DNA from: Campylobacter concisus
GTDB lineage: Bacteria > Campylobacterota > Campylobacteria > Campylobacterales > Campylobacteraceae
Direction: 5' to 3'
Assembly (NCBI RefSeq): GCF_003048675.2
Contig: NZ_CP060707.1
Span: 496,001 to 560,000, forward strand
DNA: 64,000 bases
The notes beneath the pieces are model-generated. The model was not told the origin of the DNA, searched no databases, and worked only from the letters and a program-made list of their open reading frames with translations. A program made the translations under genes and the position numbers. This document shows positions 52,898 to 60,957 of this stretch, piece after piece (positions within the stretch are counted from its first letter, which is position 1; each line of letters opens with the position of its first letter).

Positions 52898-53815
52898 ATG
52901 GAAGTAAACGAAAAATTTGCAATAGACAATAGAGTAACTATTTTTAATGGAGATTGTCTGGAATTATTAAAGGCAATTCCAGACAATTTTTGTGATTTAA
53001 TTATTACATCACCCCCATATTGCATGGGCAAAGAGTATGAAAATATTCATGATGATATTATTAGTTTTAAGGAGCAACAATCAAAAATATTTAATGATAT
53101 TTATAGGGTTTTAAAAGTTGGTGGTAGTTTATGTTGGCAGGTGGGATATCATGTTAACAAGGCAGAGATATTTCCTTTAGACTACTATGTGTATCAGGTG
53201 TTTTATGAAAGTAGTTTAAAGCATAAAATCCCACTTGTTTTAAGAAATAGAATTATTTGGACTTTTGGACATGGTCTAAATAGTTCAAAACGTTTTAGCG
53301 GAAGACATGAAACAATACTATGGTTTACAAAAGGCAAAGAATATAATTTTAATTTAGACAATGTACGTATACCACAAAAATACCCAGGCAAACGTTCATA
53401 TAAAGGAGGGAATAAAGGGGAATTTAGCGGTAACCCCTTGGGTAAGAACCCATCGGATGTGTGGGATATACCAAATGTTAAGGCCAACCATATAGAAAAA
53501 ACAAAGCACCCATGTCAATTTCCAATTGCTATCCCACAGAGGCTAATTAAAGCATTAACGCCCATCAATGGAATAGTTTTGGACCCGTTTATGGGTTCTG
53601 GAACATCAGGTGTAGCATCCATACTAGAGCAGAGATGCTTTGTGGGAGCAGAGATACAAAAAGAATACTTTAATATTGCCAAAACGCGTATTCAGGAAGC
53701 TATTGATGGGGTTATAAAAGTCAGAAAGGATGTACCAGTTATGGAGCCTGACTTAAATAGTTCGGTTGCGATGTTACCAGAAGGATTCCGTAAAATTAGA
53801 GAAGGACAAGTATAA
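52898..53815 (+). CDS. beta-class DNA methyltransferase (N4-cytosine or N6-adenine)
   Basis: 305-residue SAM-dependent DNA amino-methyltransferase. Catalytic motif IV TSPPY is N-terminal (residues 37-41) and the SAM-binding motif I LDPFMGSGTSG is C-terminal (about 228-238), the order of the beta class. Also seen are WQVGYHV, RNRIIWTFGHG, SDVWDIPNV and HPCQFPIAIPQRLIKAL. ATG 52898 is preferred; an in-frame GTG at 52868 lies inside guaA. No ribosome-binding site is obvious. The target site is unknown. TSPPY rather than DPPY does not by itself separate m4C from m6A. It abuts a nuclease-like/DGQHR gene with no gap, suggesting one functional unit. Codon use (GGA, AGG, CCC, TTA) differs from guaA. 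Confidence 0.9.
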   Translation: MEVNEKFAIDNRVTIFNGDCLELLKAIPDNFCDLIITSPPYCMGKEYENIHDDIISFKEQQSKIFNDIYRVLKVGGSLCWQVGYHVNKAEIFPLDYYVYQVFYESSLKHKIPLVLRNRIIWTFGHGLNSSKRFSGRHETILWFTKGKEYNFNLDNVRIPQKYPGKRSYKGGNKGEFSGNPLGKNPSDVWDIPNVKANHIEKTKHPCQFPIAIPQRLIKALTPINGIVLDPFMGSGTSGVASILEQRCFVGAEIQKEYFNIAKTRIQEAIDGVIKVRKDVPVMEPDLNSSVAMLPEGFRKIREGQV

Positions 53816-55522
53816 ATGCCTAAAAGTATTAGAAAATCAAAAAAATCTCCGGAAGAGATAAAAAAAGCAATATTGTCTAGAATTTTTAGGAATAGTATAA
53901 AAAATACTTTTATTATGGCTGGTTTTGAATATTTAAATACACTAAATAAACACTTTAAAGTAGGACATAGGACTGTAGAATTAGATTTTATATTTATTTA
54001 TGAGAATATAATTTTGATTTGTGAAGATACAGCAACAAAAACAGATAAAATTAAAGATCATGTTAGAAAAAAGCATGAGGGATTTGTAGAAATCAATAAC
54101 AATACAGCAGAGTTTTGCCAATGGCTATATGATAATTTTCAAGGTTCATTTATTAAACAATATTCATTAGATAGATATAAAATCAAGTTTTTGTATTTTC
54201 CTCAAGAAAAACTTGATTTTAGTGATGATGATTATAAATTATATCCATTGATAAAATTTGTTGACCATAATGCTTTAATGTATTTATCTAAAATGTCAAA
54301 ATGTATAAAAAGGTCGGCCAGATATGAAATTTTTAGATTCTTAGGATTAAATGATGATGACATAGGTATTGTTACTACAGAAAGTAGCCAGAAAGAAATA
54401 AAAACTACAATAATTACTCCAAAGTCGTTTACCGGCATTAAAGACAATGTAAGAATAGTATCCTTCATGATGTCTGCAGAGACTTTAATAAAAAACTCCT
54501 ATGTCTTAAGAAAAGATAACTGGGAAGATTCTTCTTTGCTTTATCAACGTCTAATTCAGGATAAAAGAATTAACAGCATAAGAAAATTTTTAGTAACAAA
54601 TAAAGAAGCTTTTTATAATAATATTATTGTAGCTTTGCCTGAAGATATTTCCTTTAAAAGAGATAATACACCTATTAATATTGATGAAATTAATAAGCTT
54701 GATGTATGCACTATGCTTATCCCAAATTGTATGAATAGTATATGTATTATCGATGGACAACATCGTATTTATGCTCATTATGAAGGTTTGGAAACAGATA
54801 GTGATGAGTCTAAAATATCACAGTTAAGAAAAGAGTTACACTTATTAGTTACGGGTCTTATTTTTTTCCAAAAAGGTATGTCAGATACTCAAAAATAAAG
54901 ATACAGAGTGAAATATTTTTTTAGATATTAATTCTAATTCCAAACCAGTATCTCAAGATGTATTACTACATATTCAAATGGTTAAAAGATCCTATTTCGG
55001 ATTTTTTGGTTTTATCTAGGTCAATCATTGATCTCCTAAATAAAAAGTATTTTTCAAAAATAAATTTGAAATGTCATTATTGGATGAAAATAAAATTAAA
55101 ATTGCGTCAATAATTAAAATTTGCGTTGCGTTATTTAATAACTTTAGATCCCAAGGATGGTAGAAAAAAATCTATTCTTTCACTGGGATGGCGATAAAGA
55201 GGCACTAAAAATGGATGATGCAACCTTGAATAAATATAAAAGAATTTTGTGTAGAAAAATCTCAATATATTTTAAGGTAATAAGAAAACATTTCAATAGT
55301 GAATGGAATGATCCTAAATCTAAGATATTATCTGTAACATCTATAAATGGGTTTATTATGAGCTATCTTGCACTTATTGATAAATATGGAATTAAAGATT
55401 TTAAATTTTATGATGAGCTTTTAAATAAGTTAGATTTCGATTTTTCAAAAGATAATTTTCCATATACATCAAGTCAATATGCAAAATTCTCTAGAGAAAT
55501 TATAAGAAAGTTAGAAATTTAA
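53816..55522 (+). pseudogene. nuclease-like DGQHR-domain protein, disrupted by frameshifts
   Basis: An intact frame of 360 codons (53816-54898) is followed by coding sequence that can be read on to 55522 only by changing frame about five times between 54890 and 55160; the last intact segment is 55157-55522. The N-terminal 100 residues resemble a PD-(D/E)xK nuclease core (TVELDFIFIYENIILICEDTA), though the ExK is altered to EDT. The middle has YQRLIQDKRINSIRKFL and IIDGQHRIYAH (residues 311-321), the hallmark of DGQHR/DndB-like proteins. Total length would be about 568 residues. It starts immediately after the methyltransferase. Breaks fall at A or T runs, so either real decay or sequencing error is possible. 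Confidence 0.8.
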
Positions 55523-55546
55523 TAGTAGTACGAAAAAAAACAAATA

Positions 55547-56140
55547 ATGAAACAAATCTGCATCATCCTAGCGTATCCTTATGAAAAGAGCTTAAACTCA
55601 GCCATCGCGAATGTTGTGGTAGAAATCATGTAAAATAACGACTATGAGGTTAAATTTTTTATGATCTGTACAAGAAGAAATTTAATCCGGATATTATTGG
55701 TGCCGAACTCGTAAGCGATAAAAGCGATGACGAGCTACTAAAAGCGTACCAGAAGACATCAAAAACCCAATTGTCCATCCAAACTAGTGTGGGCGAGCCA
55801 CTCACCAGCCTCAAAGGCTGGATTGACTGAGTGTTTAGGCAGGGGCGCTGCCTGTGATTTCGCATAGGGTGATAGAAGTGGTGAGTTTCCGGTAGGGCTC
55901 TTAAATATCGCAATCGCTGTAGTTTTTAATGCATCTAGCACTCAGGAAGCTAGAAAAAACGAGGTTTTTAGTGGCTTGCTGGAGAAAATTTAAAAAAGCT
56001 GCGTTTTTAATGTTTGCGGCATAAAAACTTTTGAGCGGTTGATGTTTAGAGTGATTATGGATAGCTACGAGACTGAGCAAAAGGCTTGGTTGGCGCAGGT
56101 TAAAGATGTACCGAAAAAACGTTTTTCTTGGCTTGCGTAA
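55547..56140 (+). pseudogene. decayed NAD(P)H-quinone oxidoreductase-like flavoprotein
   Basis: Begins MKQICIILAYPYEKSLNSAIAN, the flavodoxin-like fold start of the MdaB/KefF family. It is then interrupted by a stop in EIM*NNDYEV and by frameshifts, but recognisable pieces continue: NPDIIGAELVSDKSDDELLKAYQ, IVHPN, GWID*VFRQG (55813-55842, a stop in place of Arg in the family's GWIDRVF) and the terminal KRFSWLA. It cannot be expressed as a whole. It lies directly after the disrupted DGQHR gene. Confidence 0.8.
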
Positions 56141-56234
56141 ATTTGAAAAAGTAGCTCTAATTTACCAACAAGAGATAATCCTTATCAATAAATCGCCCAA
56201 AAATTTTAGCTACAATGACGCGTAAATTTACGAA

Positions 56235-56430
56235 ATGAACAAAATGAGTAAAATTTACAATCTAAACGCCGACACAAATATAGTTGAAAAAAGCGTTGTT
56301 AGCAAAAGGCTCTTTCAAAATAAAAACGCAAGCGTCGATATATACGCATTTGACGAAAGAGAGGAGCTAGATCACTGTAGATAGTCTAACTTGGGTCATA
56401 GAGGGTGAAGCGCAGTTTGAGCAAGACAAA
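56235..56430 (+). pseudogene. decayed cupin-domain protein
   Basis: MSKIYNLNADTNIVEKSVVSKRLF from 56244 (or MNKMSKI from 56235), then FDEREELDHC and a stop at 56382. After a frame change DSLTWVIEGEAQFEQD continues from 56380. This is the typical small cupin beta barrel (a 'eld.h....' metal strand, then 'vieGe.ef'), broken by loss of a few bases and fused at about 56425 to an aldo/keto reductase remnant. Confidence 0.75.
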
Positions 56431-56738
56431 GAGTCTATGGCTTGGACTTCTCATACACAGAGGGGAATAATGATGTTTTTAATGTAGATATACTAAAAGA
56501 AATAGGGAAAAATATAATAAATCTACAGGGCAGGTTATGCTAAGATGGCTAATCCAAAGAAATGTCATCGTTGTCCCAAAATCTGTAAAGAAGGAGCGCG
56601 TGAAACAAAATAGAAGTTTTTGATTTTGCTCTTACTGATGAAGATATGAAAAAAGACACTAAAAAGAGTACAATCCACGACCCTTAAGACTTAGAAACTG
56701 CAAGATGGATTGTGGCATATAAGATGGAAGAAAAATAA
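56430..56738 (+). pseudogene. C-terminal remnant of an aldo/keto reductase
   Basis: Starting near SMAWT, then in other frames [56 protein letters not shown] and DLETARWIVAYKMEEK (stop 56736-56738). These pieces match the last third of aldo/keto reductases (the 'QVxLRWxxQRxVxxIPKSxxxxR' cofactor segment). The catalytic Tyr/Lys/Asp region is absent. Confidence 0.8.
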
Positions 56739-56978
56739 ATATGAATAGTTAAATTTTAGAATAGTTAAAGTGCAAATTTAGAAGTTGCAGTGTTGTTGCA
56801 TACAAGAGAGAAATAAAAAACACCACAAATTTTTATTTTGTAAATTTATATGATTAACGAGAGTGCTTTATGATTTAAATTTTTCGATCTTAAAATTTAA
56901 ATGATTATCTAATAAATACGGTAAAATAAATTTTAGAAATTCCCAGCCAGCACTAGGAATTTCTTGTAAATTTAAGAC
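56739..56978. other. non-coding end of the decayed region
   Basis: A/T-rich sequence after the aldo/keto reductase remnant with no recognisable coding remnant. It contains the putP terminator hairpin at 56936-56963. Confidence 0.5.
56936..56963 (-). terminator. terminator of putP
   Basis: GAAATTCC (56936-56943) and GGAATTTC (56956-56963) form a perfect 8-bp stem 15 bases beyond the putP stop, followed on the minus strand by TAAAATTTATTTTA. Confidence 0.65.
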
Positions 56979-58466
56979 CTAAAGCCTTGTCTTCATCTTT
57001 TCAAATTCATCTTTTATCACTTGTTCGTGTGGCTCACTAGTCATTTTATTTATCGCGTCGCCCCAGATGCTGACCATGATGATGGCTAGGCTTGAGGTTA
57101 AAATGCCAGGTAAAATTTCATAAACATAGGCATTTAGCCCTGATGTTATCCAAAATATCACAGTCGCACCGCCAGCTATCATGCCAGCAAGCGCTCCAAG
57201 TGCGCTCATGCGTTTCCAGTAAAGGCTAAAAAGAAGCACTGGTCCAAAGCTCGCGCCAAATCCAGCCCAAGCGTTGCCAACAACGTTTAGAACGTTATCT
57301 GTAGAGATAAAGGCAAGCACTGTGGCAATTAGCGCTACGACCACGACTGCATAGCGGCTGATTGCTGTTTGCGTGCTTTGGCTCACCTCTTTTTTATAAA
57401 AGGCAAAGATGAAGTCCTTTGTGACCGAGCTTGAAGTGACTAAGAGCTGGCTTGAGATGGTACTCATGATCGCTGAAAGCACGGCTGAGATGATGATACC
57501 TATAAAAAATGGTGGAAAAAGTAGCTCACCAAGCTTTAAAAACACGGTCTCAGGATCACTAAGTCCGCCTCTTTGGCTAAAATAGACAAAGCCGATAAGT
57601 CCGCTCATAATTGCACCTAGTAGGCCGATCGTCATCCAGCCAATGCCTATCCTTCTTGCCTTTGCAAGCTCTTTTGAGTTACGTATCGCCATAAATCTAA
57701 CTATGATATGTGGCTGTCCAAAGTAGCCAAAGCCCCAAGCTAGAAGGCCCAAAATGCCCCAGAAAGTCTGATCTCTAAATGGATTTAGGTGATTTGCATC
57801 AAGCCTGCTTATCTCTTTTATCAAATTTGTATCGCTTGGCAGGTCTAAATTTAGATATGCCACGACTGGGATCGAGACTAGGACACAAAACATCAAAAGA
57901 CCCTGAAATGCGTCAGTTATGCTAACGGCTTTAAATCCACCAAAAAATGTGTAAAAAACCACGATTATGAGTGTAAAGACCGCTCCGTATGCAAATTTTA
58001 AGCCAAAAAAGCTCTCAAAAGTCTTGCCACCAGCGATGATGCCGCTACTTACGTAAAGCGTGAAAAATATCAAAATGATAAGGCCAGATACTATCCTTAA
58101 AATTTTAGTCCTATCTTTAAAGCGGTTTTCTAAAAAATCAGGTATCGTGATGCTGTCGCTTGCGACCTCAGTATAGACCCTAAGCCTTTTTGCTAGAAAT
58201 AGGTAGTTGCAGTAAGCTCCCACGATAAGACCAGCTATCATCCAGACATTTGCTACGCCAGTTGCGTATAAGGCCCCGGGCACGCCAAGTAGCATCCAAC
58301 CACTCATATCAGAAGCGCCAGCACTAAGTGCGGTGACGACTGGACCCATTTGACGGTTATCTAGCAGATATTCGTTCATACTTGCATTTTTATCGTAGAA
58401 ATATCGTCCGATGAAGAGCAAGAAACCAAAATAGATGGCGATGGCTAAATAAGACCCAAAGCTCAT
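56979..58466 (-). CDS. putP: sodium/proline symporter
   Basis: Inner-membrane solute:sodium symporter of 495 residues with about 13 helices. PutP traits are NEYLLDNRQMGPVVTALSAGASDMSGWMLLGVPGALYATG, the loop WNYL-type equivalent AYCNYLFLAKRLR, GFKAVSITDAFQGLLMF, GYFGQPHIIVRFMAIRNSKEL and AILSAIMSTISSQLLVTSSSVTKDF (Na+ site). Proline is a favoured carbon source of Campylobacter. No putA is in the window. It is transcribed away from the amino-acid ABC genes, with 148 bases between start codons. Confidence 0.93.
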   Translation of the reverse strand: MSFGSYLAIAIYFGFLLFIGRYFYDKNASMNEYLLDNRQMGPVVTALSAGASDMSGWMLLGVPGALYATGVANVWMIAGLIVGAYCNYLFLAKRLRVYTEVASDSITIPDFLENRFKDRTKILRIVSGLIILIFFTLYVSSGIIAGGKTFESFFGLKFAYGAVFTLIIVVFYTFFGGFKAVSITDAFQGLLMFCVLVSIPVVAYLNLDLPSDTNLIKEISRLDANHLNPFRDQTFWGILGLLAWGFGYFGQPHIIVRFMAIRNSKELAKARRIGIGWMTIGLLGAIMSGLIGFVYFSQRGGLSDPETVFLKLGELLFPPFFIGIIISAVLSAIMSTISSQLLVTSSSVTKDFIFAFYKKEVSQSTQTAISRYAVVVVALIATVLAFISTDNVLNVVGNAWAGFGASFGPVLLFSLYWKRMSALGALAGMIAGGATVIFWITSGLNAYVYEILPGILTSSLAIIMVSIWGDAINKMTSEPHEQVIKDEFEKMKTRL

Positions 58467-58614
58467 AAAATTCCTTTCAAATAAAATAAAACGGTTATGT
58501 TATTACAAAAATATTTAAATTTCAATGAGCGGGCTCATTCCTTAAAAATTTTTAAGCAAAATGATATATTTTTTTTCGTATCATTTAAGGCTACATTTTA
58601 AAGAAAGGACGAAG

Positions 58615-59325
58615 TTGAACGCTCAAAATTTAGCCAAATTTCTATTTTTTATAATAATTGTCTCACTTGGAACATATTTTTTCTATCCAAGAGATCTCAG
58701 CGAGGCGCAAGAGATCGCATATATCAAAAGTTACGGAGTAACACTTGGCCTTACGATAGGCGGTATCGCTATAGGTATAACACTTGGATTTATTTTAGCT
58801 TTTATTAAATTTTTAGATATCAAGGTTTTAAATTTCGTCATAGACGAGTATATCGATATCTTGCGTGGAACGCCTGTAATACTTCAACTTCTAATATTTT
58901 CTGTGGTGATTTTTGCCACTTGGAGCGATAACTTCTATGTAGCTGTGATCGCACTTGGCTTAAATAGCTCAGCATACGTCGCTGAGATCGTAAGAAGTGG
59001 CATAAATAGCGTCGATAAAGGTCAGATGGAGGCAGCTAGGGCGATGGGGCTAAACTACTACGTTTCGATGCGTGAGATAGTCTTTCCACAAGCTACTAAA
59101 AATATCTTGCCAGCGCTTGCTAATGAGTTTATATCGCTTTTTAAAGAGACCTCAGTCGTTGGCTACATAAGCGTCGTTGATATTACGATGCAAAGCAAGA
59201 GCCTTCAAGCGGTCTTTTACAGCCCAGAGCCAGTCATTTTTACGGGCATTGTATATTATGTGAGTGTTAAATTTTTCACCCTTTTGGTGAAACTACTTGA
59301 GAGGAGATTAAATCGCCATGATTGA
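58615..59325 (+). CDS. polar amino-acid ABC transporter permease
   Basis: HisMQ/GlnP-type inner-membrane permease of 236 residues. The start TTG at 58615 has AAGGA 5 bases upstream; the frame extends 18 codons further without a site. Five to six helices are present. DILRGTPVILQLLIFSVV (the conserved 'RGTPllvQ') and the EAA loop EAARAMGLNYYVSMREIVFPQATKNILPALANEFISLFKETSVV are intact. It overlaps the ATPase gene by 8 bases. It is part of a permease-ATPase-binding protein operon. Confidence 0.93.
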   Translation: MNAQNLAKFLFFIIIVSLGTYFFYPRDLSEAQEIAYIKSYGVTLGLTIGGIAIGITLGFILAFIKFLDIKVLNFVIDEYIDILRGTPVILQLLIFSVVIFATWSDNFYVAVIALGLNSSAYVAEIVRSGINSVDKGQMEAARAMGLNYYVSMREIVFPQATKNILPALANEFISLFKETSVVGYISVVDITMQSKSLQAVFYSPEPVIFTGIVYYVSVKFFTLLVKLLERRLNRHD

Positions 59326-60046
59326 GATTAAAAATTTAAACAAAAGCTATGGCGATTTACGTGTTTTAAATGACATCAGTGTAGATATCAAAAAAGGCGA
59401 AGTTATAGCGATAATTGGTCCAAGTGGTGGTGGAAAAAGTACATTTTTGCGCTGCATAAACCGCCTTGAAGAGCCAGATAGCGGGCATATCAAGATAAAT
59501 GGCGAAGATATCCTCAATAAAAAATCAGACATAAATAAAATTCGCCAAAAAGTGAGCATGGTCTTTCAGCACTTTAACCTTTTTGCAAACAAAAACGTCT
59601 TGCAAAATTTAACTCTAGCTCCGATAAAAGCTGGGATCTTAGACAAAGAGAGTGCTGAGAGGAGGGCAGATGAGCTGCTAAAGAGCGTTGGGCTAAGCGA
59701 TAAGAAATTTGCCTATCCGCACAAGCTCTCAGGTGGTCAAAAGCAGCGTATCGCCATCGCTAGAAGCTTAGCTATGGAGCCAGAGGTGATACTATTTGAC
59801 GAGCCAACAAGTGCGCTAGATCCTGAAATGATCGGCGAGGTGCTTGATATCATGAAAGATGTCGCAGCAAAGGGCATAACGATGCTTGTGGTGACCCACG
59901 AAATGGGCTTTGCAAGAAACGTGGCAAATAGAATTTTCTTTATGGACAAAGGCAAGATAGCAGTTGATGACACGCCAAAAAATGTCTTTACAAATCCGCA
60001 GCACGAGCGTCTGCGAGAGTTTTTAGGCAAAATTTTAAACCACTAA
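59318..60046 (+). CDS. polar amino-acid ABC transporter ATP-binding protein
   Basis: GlnQ/HisP-type ATPase of 242 residues. Walker A GPSGGGKST, Q-loop MVFQHFNLFANKNVLQNLT, signature LSGGQKQ, Walker B VILFDEPTSALDPEMIGEVLD and H-loop VVTHEMGFAR are intact. It is translationally coupled to the permease upstream and 12 bases from the binding-protein gene downstream. Confidence 0.96.
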   Translation: MIEIKNLNKSYGDLRVLNDISVDIKKGEVIAIIGPSGGGKSTFLRCINRLEEPDSGHIKINGEDILNKKSDINKIRQKVSMVFQHFNLFANKNVLQNLTLAPIKAGILDKESAERRADELLKSVGLSDKKFAYPHKLSGGQKQRIAIARSLAMEPEVILFDEPTSALDPEMIGEVLDIMKDVAAKGITMLVVTHEMGFARNVANRIFFMDKGKIAVDDTPKNVFTNPQHERLREFLGKILNH

Positions 60047-60058
60047 TAAAGGAGTAAA

Positions 60059-60829
60059 ATGAAAAATTTATTAAAAGTTTTAGCGTTAGGGTTAGTTATG
60101 TTTTTTATAGGTTGTGGTGATGATAGTGGCAAAAAAACAGCTGCAACTGCGCCAGAAGCTAGCAAAGAGGTAGTTTATAAAGTTGGATCAAGTGCTGATT
60201 ATCCTCCATTTGAGTATCTTGATGATAAAAATCAAATCGTTGGCTTTGAGATCGATCTTCTAAATGAGATCACTAAAAAAACTGGGATCAAATTTGACGT
60301 GGCAAATATGAGTTTTGATGGGCTAATACCTGCTTTAAAAACAGGTAAGATCGATATCGCGATAAGCGGCATGAGTGCGACTGATGAGAGAAGAAAGTCT
60401 GTTGATTTTACTAAGCCATATTATTTTTCAGAGAATTTATTTATCCGCAAAAAAGGCTCAGATGTAAATAAAGATAACCTTAAAGATAAGAAAATTTCAG
60501 CTCAAGTTGGCACGCTTCAAGAAGAGGCAGCTAAAAATATCACAACTCAGTCAATCCCAGCTGAAAATGTAGCGGCAGCTATAATGTCACTAAATGCCGG
60601 CAAAATCGATGTTGTGCTAACCGATAGCCCAATAGGTGTTGAGTTTTTGAAACAAAATCCAGACTTAGAAGAGTTTTTAAGACTTCCTGACGGTACAGAG
60701 GGCTTTGCGATGGCATTTGATAAGGGCAAACATACTGATCTTATCAAAAAGATAGATGCTGCGATCGAAGAGCTACAAAAATCTGGCGAATTTGACAAAA
60801 TGCTCGCTAAATACGGCCTTAAAAAATAA
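60059..60829 (+). CDS. amino-acid-binding lipoprotein of the ABC operon
   Basis: Substrate-binding lipoprotein (family 3) of 256 residues with lipobox FFIGC and a short Ala/Thr linker. The binding motifs are VGSSADYPPFEYLDDKNQIVGFEIDLLNEI, DGLIPALKTGKIDIAISGMSATDERRKSVDFTKPYYFSENLF (the family signature) and QVGTLQEEAAKN. It resembles the protein beginning at 63292, which lacks a lipobox. The amino acid bound is not clear. A hairpin (TTGCAAGA...TCTTGCAA, 60844-60870) follows the stop. Confidence 0.93.
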   Translation: MKNLLKVLALGLVMFFIGCGDDSGKKTAATAPEASKEVVYKVGSSADYPPFEYLDDKNQIVGFEIDLLNEITKKTGIKFDVANMSFDGLIPALKTGKIDIAISGMSATDERRKSVDFTKPYYFSENLFIRKKGSDVNKDNLKDKKISAQVGTLQEEAAKNITTQSIPAENVAAAIMSLNAGKIDVVLTDSPIGVEFLKQNPDLEEFLRLPDGTEGFAMAFDKGKHTDLIKKIDAAIEELQKSGEFDKMLAKYGLKK

Positions 60830-60843
60830 ATCCTAATATAAAT

Positions 60844-60870
60844 TTGCAAGAGGCAAGATGCTTCTTGCAA
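60844..60870. terminator. hairpin after the amino-acid ABC operon
   Basis: TTGCAAGAGGC pairs with GCTTCTTGCAA (one G-T pair) around AAGAT. It is followed by an A-run rather than a T-run on the plus strand, so termination efficiency is uncertain. Confidence 0.5.
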
Positions 60871-60925
60871 AAAATCTCACAAATTTCTAATTTTTAAATT
60901 TTAAGAAAATATAAAGTAAATATTG

Positions 60926-60931
60926 TAGAAT
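60926..60931 (+). promoter_or_regulatory. possible -10 element of the chemoreceptor gene
   Basis: TAGAAT, 27 bases before the ATG at 60958, preceded by a TTG extension (ATTGTAGAAT) and A/T-rich sequence. No sigma-28 or sigma-54 pattern is seen. Confidence 0.3.
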
Positions 60932-60957
60932 TACTCGTTTAATTTAAGGAGAATATA

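Noticed and set aside
52878-56978. Prophage or transposon as the source of the island
   Set aside because: No integrase, transposase, terminal inverted repeats, tRNA end or phage structural genes are visible in the interval.
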